Shown piece by piece: positions 1 through 4,303 of a DNA stretch of 5,800 bases; the stretch's first letter is position 1; each line of letters begins with the position of its first letter. The stretch comes from Actinomycetota bacterium (lineage in GTDB: Bacteria > Actinomycetota > Thermoleophilia > Gaiellales > Gaiellaceae). Location: contig JACDGR010000232.1 of NCBI GenBank assembly GCA_013821525.1, positions 1-5,800 of the forward strand, written 5' to 3'. The notes beneath the pieces were generated by a model. It searched no databases and had not been told where the DNA came from. It saw only the letters and a list, made by a program, of their open reading frames with translations. The position numbers and the translations under genes were made by a program.

Positions 1-1
1 C

Positions 2-382
2 TTCGACCCCGACCAAGAGGCAATCACGATCGTCGACTGCGGAGGCAAGGGCAACATCTCGCTGTTCGCGGAGATCTGCAACGCGTGCGGGATCCCGTAC
101 GTCGTGCTGCACGATCGCGACGCACCACGAGGCCGGCAGCCGGCGGAGGCCGAGCAGATCGCGAACGAGGCGATCCTCGCCGTCGCTGGACGTGTACGCA
201 CCGTGATGCTCGTTCCGGACTTCGAAGGCGTGGCCGGTCTGCCGACGCGGCGCGACAAGCCGGGAGCCGCGTTCCGGCGCTTCCAGAGCGGCGACGCCGA
301 ACTGTCAGGCCCGCTGCGGCAAGCGGTGGAACGGGCCGTCTCCGCCGCTCGCCGGGCGCCGCGCTCGACCCGTGGCGCGTAG
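2..382 (+). CDS. 3' end of an OLD-family-like ATP-dependent nuclease (TOPRIM domain), partial
   Basis: Frame 2 is open from the left edge to a TAG at 380-382, giving 126 C-terminal residues. The first half reads as a TOPRIM-like fold: a strand ending in VDCGGKGN (about 32-55), a helix containing FAEICNACGIPYV, then VVLHDRD, whose D-x-D (113-121) fits the TOPRIM metal-binding aspartates. The expected upstream acidic residue would be the Asp at 35-37. OLD-family proteins join an N-terminal ABC-type ATPase to a C-terminal TOPRIM nuclease; the ATPase part would lie left of the window and is not seen. The tail is Arg/Ala-rich and low in complexity. The gene ends about 40 bases before the anchor-coding region of the signal peptidase on the same strand. 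No UvrD-like helicase (the GajB partner of Gabija defence) follows. The TOPRIM call is fairly firm; the exact nuclease subfamily and role are inferred. Confidence 0.72.
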   Translation, partial: FDPDQEAITIVDCGGKGNISLFAEICNACGIPYVVLHDRDAPRGRQPAEAEQIANEAILAVAGRVRTVMLVPDFEGVAGLPTRRDKPGAAFRRFQSGDAELSGPLRQAVERAVSAARRAPRSTRGA

Positions 383-475
383 GCCATCCAGGCGCAAAGG
401 CCGCGCTACCATCGCCGAATCAGCGCCCGGAGGCTCATCGACTGGCTCGTCACGATCGTCGTCGCACTCGTCGCC
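383..475 (+). other. Anchor-coding extension of the signal peptidase without a canonical start codon
   Basis: Read in the signal peptidase frame, this stretch stays open back to the upstream stop at 380-382. From 422 it encodes SARRLIDWLVTIVVALVAVL, an Arg-Arg followed by a hydrophobic helix that continues into the enzyme. That is the N-terminal membrane anchor expected of a type I signal peptidase. The frame holds no ATG, GTG or TTG before the GTG at 476. A GTG at 372 in the adjacent frame starts a basic peptide (MARRPSRRKGRATI) that would join the anchor if one base were missing between about 375 and 430. A TACCAT at 407-412 resembles a -10 element but has no convincing -35. The coding nature of 422-475 is well supported; how it is translated is not resolved. 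Confidence 0.6.
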
Positions 476-979
476 GTGCTGGCGTTCGAGGCCGAGGTCG
501 CCAAGCCGTATCGCGTCCCGTCCTCGTCGATGGAGCCGACGCTGCACTGCGCACGCCCGGGCGCCTATTGCGAGGCACGCTTCAACGACCGCGTGATCGC
601 AAATCGACTCGCCTATCGGTACTCGTCACCGAAACGTGGCCAGATCGTCGTCTTCGAGGCGCCCAAGGGTGCCTGCGGCATCGGGGGCACGTTCGTCAAG
701 CGCCTGATCGGGCTCCCCGGCGACACCGTCACCGAGGGCAACGGCCTCGTCTCCGTCAACGGCAACCGACTGCGCGAGCCGTACGTCGCGAAGAACCTGC
801 GCGACAACGGAAGCGGCGCGTGGGACGTGCCGGCCGGTCGCTACTTCTTCATGGGGGACGATCGGGCCCATTCCTGCGACTCGCGCGACTGGGGCTCAGT
901 CCCGCGCTCGAGCCTCATCGGGCCGGTGCTCTTTACCTACTGGCCGCCCTCGCGCTGGCTACCGCACGCACTGCGCTGA
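476..979 (+). CDS. lepB: Type I signal peptidase
   Basis: This membrane-bound serine protease (S26 family) cleaves signal peptides from exported proteins on the outer face of the cytoplasmic membrane. Numbering from the GTG at 476 (167 residues), the conserved boxes appear in order: PSSSMEPTL with catalytic Ser18, PKRGQIVVFE (52-61), FVKRLIGLPGD with catalytic general-base Lys75, and GDDRAHSCDSRDWGSVP (127-143), the usual GDxRxxSxDSRxWG box. The Ser/Lys dyad is intact. The insert after the Ser box carries Cys25 and Cys32, with further cysteines at 67 and 134. The GTG at 476 is the only canonical start but falls inside the predicted membrane anchor, so the real protein probably begins upstream. 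It is one of the shorter forms of the family. Its last 47 bases overlap the end of the opposing metallo-beta-lactamase-like gene. Function is near certain; the start is not. Confidence 0.88.
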   Translation: MLAFEAEVAKPYRVPSSSMEPTLHCARPGAYCEARFNDRVIANRLAYRYSSPKRGQIVVFEAPKGACGIGGTFVKRLIGLPGDTVTEGNGLVSVNGNRLREPYVAKNLRDNGSGAWDVPAGRYFFMGDDRAHSCDSRDWGSVPRSSLIGPVLFTYWPPSRWLPHALR

Positions 980-1529
980 CCACCGCTTGCGGGATGCGCC
1001 GCCGCGCGGTCGCGAGCGCACCGTGCAAGGCGGTCGATGCGTCGTCGAAGACGCCCGCTCCGTGGCCGACCAGCACGCGCGCGGGATCGACCGTGCCGAG
1101 CGCTCGCGGCGGCCGGATTCGCAGCAGCGGATGCACGCCGATCCGCTCGTCACCCGCCCGGAAGTAGGAAAGCGTCCCGAGGACGTCGCCGCAGAGCAGG
1201 GTTCGCGACTCGGGCTCCCAGAGCGCAACCTCATGCCAGAGGCGGTTGTCGCAGACGTCGAGCACCTTGAACGGCGTGCCGTCGGCACCCTCCCAAGCGC
1301 GCCGGTGCGGGACGCCGAGGCGCACCGCCCACGCCGCGCCGCCGCGAAGGTGGCGGTCGAGAAGCTGCAGGACGCCGGCTGGCTCGCCGAGCGCGCGGAT
1401 GCGCTCTTCCACGTCCGGCTCGTCGACCGGATCGATCAGCCAGACGCCGCCGTCGACGCGCAGCGCATGCGAGGTTCGCTGCAACGGCTCGATCTGAATC
1501 CAGCCGAAGCAATCCTCACGTTCGTCCAC
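933..1529 (-). CDS. Metallo-beta-lactamase-fold-like protein with reduced metal site
   Basis: The 198-residue product (from the GTG at 1529) has the layout of a small metallo-beta-lactamase-fold protein: SHALRVDGGVWLIDPV (20-35) as the opening strands, LLDRHLRGGAAWAVRLGVP (56-74) where the HxHxDH loop normally sits, TLLCGDVLGT (110-119) with an Asp at the usual central ligand position, and VLVGHG (152-157) with the last His. Only Asp58/His60, Asp115 and His156 remain as candidate ligands, so the dinuclear zinc site looks incomplete and activity is uncertain. The start at 1529 overlaps the clpP end by 14 bases and places the first conserved strand near the N-terminus. An ATG at 1562 in the same frame would add 11 residues; neither has a good ribosome binding site. 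The gene is probably cotranscribed with clpP. The C-terminus is Ala/Arg-rich. The fold call is moderate and the substrate is unknown. Confidence 0.62.
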   Translation of the reverse strand: MDEREDCFGWIQIEPLQRTSHALRVDGGVWLIDPVDEPDVEERIRALGEPAGVLQLLDRHLRGGAAWAVRLGVPHRRAWEGADGTPFKVLDVCDNRLWHEVALWEPESRTLLCGDVLGTLSYFRAGDERIGVHPLLRIRPPRALGTVDPARVLVGHGAGVFDDASTALHGALATARRRIPQAVVSAVRAVASARAASR

Positions 1530-2130
1530 CCGTTGCCAAGGCACGCGGGAGCATGATTGCATCGATCAGCCCGTACTCGACCGCTTCCTCGGGAGACATG
1601 AACCGGTCGCGGTCGATGTCGCGCACCACCTGCTCGACGTCCTGGCCGGAATGGTGGGAGATGATCTCGGCCATCCGGTGGGTCATGTCGAGGATCTCGC
1701 GGGCGGCGATCTGGATGTCGGCTGGCGTCCCGCGAAAGCCGCCGGAGCCCTGATGGATCATGATCTTCGCGTTCGGCAACGCGTAGCGCTTGCCGGTCGC
1801 ACCGCCGCAGAGGATCATCGCGCCGGCGCTCATGCCCATGCCGAGACACACGGTCGAGACGTCGGAGCTGACGTACTGCATCGCGTCGTAGATCGCCATG
1901 CCCGCGTACGCCGAGCCACCCGGCGAGTTGACGTACAGCGAGATGTCCTTGCCGGGCTCCTCGGCGTCGAGGAACAGCAGCTGCGCTGCGATCAGGTTCG
2001 CGATGTCGTCGTTCACCTCCTGGCCGAGGAAGACGATCCGCTCGCGCAACAGGCGCGAGTAGATGTCGAACGAGCGCTCCATGCGCCCGTCCTGCTCGAG
2101 AACCATCGGCACGACCGATCCGACCACCAC
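1516..2130 (-). CDS. clpP: ATP-dependent Clp protease proteolytic subunit
   Basis: This is the serine peptidase (S14) that forms the double-heptamer chamber of Clp proteases and degrades proteins delivered by ClpX or ClpC in the cytoplasm. With the GTG start at 2130 the protein is 204 residues, normal for ClpP. The catalytic triad is visible: Ser101 in GMGMSAGA, His126 in MIHQ and Asp175 in DRDRFMSPEEAVEYGLID. SLYVNSPGGSAYAGMAIYDA (64-83) is the conserved oxyanion-hole segment and DIYSRLLRERIVFLG (22-36) is the typical N-terminal region. The start is set by a GGAGGT at 2143-2138, seven bases upstream; the in-frame ATG at 2136 is only one base from it, and an ATG at 2106 would give a ClpP starting at MVLEQ. 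No tig or clpX gene is adjacent. The gene diverges from the AHSA1-ArsR-enolase operon across a region with two operator-like dyads, so its promoter may be affected by that repressor. Confidence 0.95.
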   Translation of the reverse strand: MVVGSVVPMVLEQDGRMERSFDIYSRLLRERIVFLGQEVNDDIANLIAAQLLFLDAEEPGKDISLYVNSPGGSAYAGMAIYDAMQYVSSDVSTVCLGMGMSAGAMILCGGATGKRYALPNAKIMIHQGSGGFRGTPADIQIAAREILDMTHRMAEIISHHSGQDVEQVVRDIDRDRFMSPEEAVEYGLIDAIMLPRALATGGRT

Positions 2131-2137
2131 GACCATC

Positions 2138-2143
2138 ACCTCC
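2138..2143 (-). promoter_or_regulatory. Ribosome binding site of clpP
   Basis: On the minus strand this reads GGAGGT, a near-ideal Shine-Dalgarno sequence. It lies seven bases before the GTG at 2130 and only one base before the ATG at 2136, so it favours the GTG as the clpP start. Confidence 0.7.
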
Positions 2144-2151
2144 GATAATGT

Positions 2152-2167
2152 GCAACCTGTCAGTTGC
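2152..2167. promoter_or_regulatory. Operator-like dyad 1 (clpP-proximal), GCAAC-N6-GTTGC
   Basis: The sequence GCAACCTGTCAGTTGC is a 16-bp dyad with perfect 5-bp arms and a 6-bp centre. Its arms and spacing match the second dyad at 2179-2194, with 27 bp between centres. ArsR-type dimers bind such two-fold sites, and an ArsR gene is encoded two genes into the adjacent operon. It lies eight bases upstream of the clpP ribosome binding site. Assigning it to this ArsR protein is inference from position and symmetry. Confidence 0.6.
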
Positions 2168-2170
2168 TCG

Positions 2171-2178
2171 ACTATAGC
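2171..2178. promoter_or_regulatory. Possible overlapping divergent -10 elements (CTATAG core)
   Basis: The self-complementary CTATAG at 2172-2177 gives TATAGC (2173-2178) on the plus strand and TATAGT (2176 to 2171) on the minus strand; the latter matches the TATAAT -10 consensus at five of six positions. Plus-strand transcription would begin near 2185, leaving about 12 untranslated bases with the AHSA1 ribosome binding site. Minus-strand transcription would begin near 2164, leaving about 34 bases before clpP. No good -35 hexamer is seen in either direction, so this is a weak call, supported mainly by its position between the two dyads. Confidence 0.33.
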
Positions 2179-2194
2179 GCAACTTGGAGGTTGC
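2179..2194. promoter_or_regulatory. Operator-like dyad 2 (AHSA1-proximal), GCAAC-N6-GTTGC
   Basis: The sequence GCAACTTGGAGGTTGC has the same arms and 6-bp spacing as the dyad at 2152-2167. Its centre contains the AHSA1 ribosome binding site GGAGG (2186-2190) and it ends two bases before the ATG at 2197. A protein bound here would cover the likely transcription start of the AHSA1-ArsR-enolase operon, which fits negative autoregulation by the ArsR protein. The link is inferred. Confidence 0.6.
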
Positions 2195-2196
2195 AC

Positions 2197-2538
2197 ATGA
2201 TCCACAAGGAGATCGTCCTGCCGGCACCGCGCGAGGAGGTCTGGGAAGCCCTGACCGATGCGGAGCGCCTGGCCGACTGGTTCGCGAACGACGTCGAGCT
2301 CGACCTGCGCCCCGGCGGCGGTGCGAGCTTCCGCTGGGACAATGGCGAGGAGCGCACCGCGACCGTCACCGGCGTCGAGCTCGAGCGGCGGCTCACCTTC
2401 ACGTGGGACGGCGAGGATGGCGATGTCGAGTTCACGCTCGACGACGAGCCCAACGGCACGCGGCTGACCGTGGTGGAGACGGTGCCCGCGTGGAGCACCG
2501 CGCTCGGCCTGCAAGCCTCGATGCTCGCACTTGTCTGA
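2197..2538 (+). CDS. AHSA1-type SRPBCC (START-like) domain protein
   Basis: The 113-residue product is a single SRPBCC/AHSA1 helix-grip domain, a fold with a deep hydrophobic cavity for small ligands. It opens with MIHKEIVLPAPREEVWEALT (1-20), followed by the family signature ERLADWF, then PGGGASFRW, an ERRLTFTW strand, and late strands ending in TRLTVVETVP. It is shorter than many AHSA1 proteins (often about 140-160), because the C-terminal helix stops at LGLQASMLALV; shorter actinobacterial versions paired with ArsR genes are familiar, so this need not be a truncation. The ATG at 2197 is fixed by GGAGG at 2186-2190, six bases upstream. The end overlaps the ArsR start by eight bases, implying translational coupling. 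AHSA1-ArsR pairs are common; the ligand and biochemical role here are unknown, and no Hsp90-related function should be assumed. Confidence 0.85.
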   Translation: MIHKEIVLPAPREEVWEALTDAERLADWFANDVELDLRPGGGASFRWDNGEERTATVTGVELERRLTFTWDGEDGDVEFTLDDEPNGTRLTVVETVPAWSTALGLQASMLALV

Positions 2539-2818
2539 CCCGCTCAATTATCTGTTCGGAGCGCTCGCCGACCCGAACCGGCGCCAGGTGATCGGCCTCC
2601 TCTCCGAGCGCGGCAGCGCGACGGCGACCGAGCTGACCGGCGAGCTGCCGATGACCCGCCAGGCAGTCTCGAAGCACCTGACGACCCTCGCGGACGCGGG
2701 ACTCGTCGCATCTGCGCGCCAGGGTCGCGAGACGCGGTACACCCTGACCCAGACGGGCGCGGAATGGGACGATCGCCTCGACGCACTCCGCCGCCACCTC
2801 CAGAAACGGACGTTATGA
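2531..2818 (+). CDS. ArsR-family winged-helix transcriptional repressor
   Basis: This 95-residue dimeric DNA-binding protein has the standard ArsR layout: LFGALADPNRRQVIGLL (8-24), a helix-turn-helix running through ATELTGELPMTRQAVSKHLT (32-51), then LADAGLV and a wing ARQGRETRYTL (62-72), with a C-terminal helix to 95. There is no cysteine and no metal-binding motif in the recognition helix, so it is unlikely to be a metal sensor. It resembles the group that regulates an adjacent SRPBCC gene. The start is a TTG at 2531, the only start that puts the conserved N-terminus at residue 1; it lies inside the AHSA1 gene end, which favours coupled translation at low level. It probably represses its own operon through the two dyads at 2152-2194. 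The stop shares ATGA with the enolase gene. Confidence 0.9.
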   Translation: MSDPLNYLFGALADPNRRQVIGLLSERGSATATELTGELPMTRQAVSKHLTTLADAGLVASARQGRETRYTLTQTGAEWDDRLDALRRHLQKRTL

Positions 2819-3801
2819 GCACCTATGACGCGGTCAAGGATCTGACCCTTCGGATCGAGGGCTACGACCTCGAGCCGCTCGAGCGCGAGGTCGCCCCCGG
2901 CTTCACGCTGCGCCGCACGGTCGTCGTCCTGCGCGGCGAGGGCGAGGAGGGCCGCGGCGAGGAGGTCGACTACGACCCGGACACGCAGGCGCGCTTCCAG
3001 GCGCGGCGCGGCGAGTTGCCGTTCGCGGGCGAGCACACGCTCGACTCCTTCTCGGTGCTCCAGGCCGGTCAGACCGAGTACCGGCGCTGGGCATTCGAGT
3101 CGGCCGCGCTCGATCTGGCGCTTCGCCAGGCCGGGCGCTCGCTCGGCGACCAACTCGGCCGGCCGTCGCAGCCGCTGCGCTTCGTCGTCTCGACTCGCGT
3201 TGCCAACGTCGAAGGCTGGCTCGCCCTGTACCCCGGGCTGCGCTTCAAGCTCGACCCCGACCGTGACTGGTCGGACGGGATCATCGAGCGCCTGGCGGCG
3301 GCCGGGTGTGTCGAGACCGTCGACTTCAAGGGCATCTACCGGGCCGAGTTCGGGCTGCCCCCGGATCCCGAGCTGTACGCGCGAATCGCGACGGCGTTTC
3401 CGGGCGCGTGGCTCGAGGATCCAGGGCTCACGCCGGCGAGCACGGCTGCTCTCGCTGCTCACCGCGACCGGATCACCTGGGATGCCGCGATCCACGAGTG
3501 GAGCGACGTCGAGGCCCTGCCGATTCGTCCGCGCTGCCTCAACTCGAAGCCGTCGCGGTTTGGCTCCGTGCGCCGGCTGTTCGATTTCTACGACGCGTGC
3601 GACCGTGAGGGCATCGCGCTCTACGGGGGCGGGCAGTTCGAGCTTGGGGAAGGACGCGACCAGATCCAGCTGCTCGCGTCGCTCTTCCACGCCGACGCGC
3701 CGAACGACGTGGCGCCGGCCGGCTTCAACGTCCGGGCGCCGGAGGCGGGACTGCCGGTCGGACCGCTCTCGTTCAGCCCGCCTGCGGGCTTCCGGCTCTG
3801 A
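2815..3801 (+). CDS. Enolase-superfamily protein, muconate-lactonizing-like
   Basis: The 328-residue protein has an N-terminal capping domain followed by a TIM barrel. The domain junction RWAFESAALDLALRQAGRSL (91-110) matches the helix that opens the barrel in mandelate racemase/muconate-lactonizing enzymes. The expected active-site positions appear in order: Lys145 in FKLD, Asp170 in TVDFKG, Glu201 in WLEDP, Asp223 in TWDAAIH and Lys245 in NSKPSRFGSV. This pattern of three Mg2+ ligands plus a Lys on each side is typical of the muconate-lactonizing subgroup, which includes o-succinylbenzoate synthase and dipeptide epimerase. The reaction cannot be named: no neighbouring menaquinone, muramyl-peptide or aromatic-degradation genes are present. 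The ATG at 2815 overlaps the ArsR stop as ATGA, so it is the third gene of the operon and probably ArsR-regulated. The 3' end overlaps the convergent Nudix gene by 29 bases. Superfamily is confident; function is not. Confidence 0.8.
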   Translation: MSTYDAVKDLTLRIEGYDLEPLEREVAPGFTLRRTVVVLRGEGEEGRGEEVDYDPDTQARFQARRGELPFAGEHTLDSFSVLQAGQTEYRRWAFESAALDLALRQAGRSLGDQLGRPSQPLRFVVSTRVANVEGWLALYPGLRFKLDPDRDWSDGIIERLAAAGCVETVDFKGIYRAEFGLPPDPELYARIATAFPGAWLEDPGLTPASTAALAAHRDRITWDAAIHEWSDVEALPIRPRCLNSKPSRFGSVRRLFDFYDACDREGIALYGGGQFELGEGRDQIQLLASLFHADAPNDVAPAGFNVRAPEAGLPVGPLSFSPPAGFRL

Positions 3802-4303
3802 GCGCGCGCGCCTTCGCCGCCAGGCGGGCCACGGACTCGTCGCCCGCAGAGCCGAGCTCGTACCAGGACGCCCCCGAGCACGGCTCGCCGCTGCCGACGA
3901 GCAGGTAGCGCACGTCGAGGTGCCAGTGCCTCGGCTCGCCCGGCCGGTCTGGGATCTCGTGCACGTCCAGGTCGAACGGGCGCGGAGCGAGCGAATGGAA
4001 GCTGAGCTCGAGCGCGGTCTCCTCCTGCGCCTCGCGTAGCGCGGCCGCCTCGAGCGAGAGATCGGTGTGCTCGATGTGACCACCGGGCTGCAGCAGGCGA
4101 CCGAGCTTCGCGTGGGCTACGAGGCAGACCCGCTCGCCGGAAGGATCGACGACGAACGCCGAGGCTGTGAAGTGGGCAGCGGCTTCGCCGCGCGAGAGCG
4201 GTTCGTCGAGCTCGTCGGCGAGGCGCAACATTGCGCACCGGTCTGCCTCCTCGCGGTCGCTGTCAGCGACGAACGTCCGGAGCGTGTCGGTGAGCGCGCT
4301 CAC
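3773..4303 (-). CDS. Nudix hydrolase
   Basis: This 176-residue protein is a Mg2+-dependent hydrolase of nucleoside diphosphate-linked compounds. The Nudix box lies at 74-98, GGHIEHTD followed by LEAAALREAQEETAL, with the metal-binding REAQEE core (90-95) intact. It departs from the canonical GX5EX7REUXEEXGU: Asp81 stands in the first Glu position, the loop is one residue longer, and Ala97 replaces the Gly after EET. The preceding LLQPGGHIE is typical of a broad group of small-molecule Nudix enzymes. The N-terminal 40 residues (MSALTDTLRTFVADSDREEA and on) are a charged helical extension. The GTG start overlaps the stop of the ABC permease gene as GTGA, implying an operon with coupled translation, although no functional link is obvious. 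The C-terminus overlaps the enolase gene on the opposite strand. Family is confident; substrate is unknown. Confidence 0.88.
   Translation of the reverse strand: MSALTDTLRTFVADSDREEADRCAMLRLADELDEPLSRGEAAAHFTASAFVVDPSGERVCLVAHAKLGRLLQPGGHIEHTDLSLEAAALREAQEETALELSFHSLAPRPFDLDVHEIPDRPGEPRHWHLDVRYLLVGSGEPCSGASWYELGSAGDESVARLAAKARALRAGSPQAG
3775..3790. terminator. Short hairpin in the enolase/Nudix tail overlap (doubtful terminator)
   Basis: The sequence AGCCCGCCTGCGGGCT is a perfect inverted repeat of 7 bp with a 2-base centre (practically 6 bp with a 4-base loop). It sits inside the 29-base overlap of the two convergent genes, where a bidirectional terminator would be useful. No T-run follows it on either strand, so intrinsic termination is doubtful. 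Confidence 0.22.

Noticed and set aside
85..1167. Long plus-strand open frame of 360 codons
   Set aside because: It runs out of frame across the TOPRIM tail, lepB and the antisense strand of the metallo-beta-lactamase-like gene. The translation is Arg/Ala-rich without motifs, as expected for a GC-rich shadow frame.
2144..2149. GATAAT as a plus-strand -10 promoter element
   Set aside because: No -35-like hexamer lies at the right distance upstream, where the bases are clpP coding sequence. The CTATAG core at 2172-2177 is better placed relative to both dyads and ribosome binding sites.
2131..2547. Upstream extension of the clpP reading frame to 2547
   Set aside because: The extra residues are antisense to the AHSA1 gene and unlike any ClpP N-terminus. 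A strong ribosome binding site at 2138-2143 sets the start at 2130.
3801..3835. GCGCGCGCGC run and GC-rich inverted patches after the enolase stop
   Set aside because: This is Nudix coding sequence (the Ala/Arg codons of its C-terminus). The repetition follows from GC-rich codon use, and there is no T-tract to suggest termination.
2548..4083. Long minus-strand open frame of 511 codons
   Set aside because: It is antisense to the ArsR and enolase genes and out of frame with the Nudix gene. The translation is very Arg/Ser-rich and lacks any recognisable domain, while the plus-strand genes have clear motifs.
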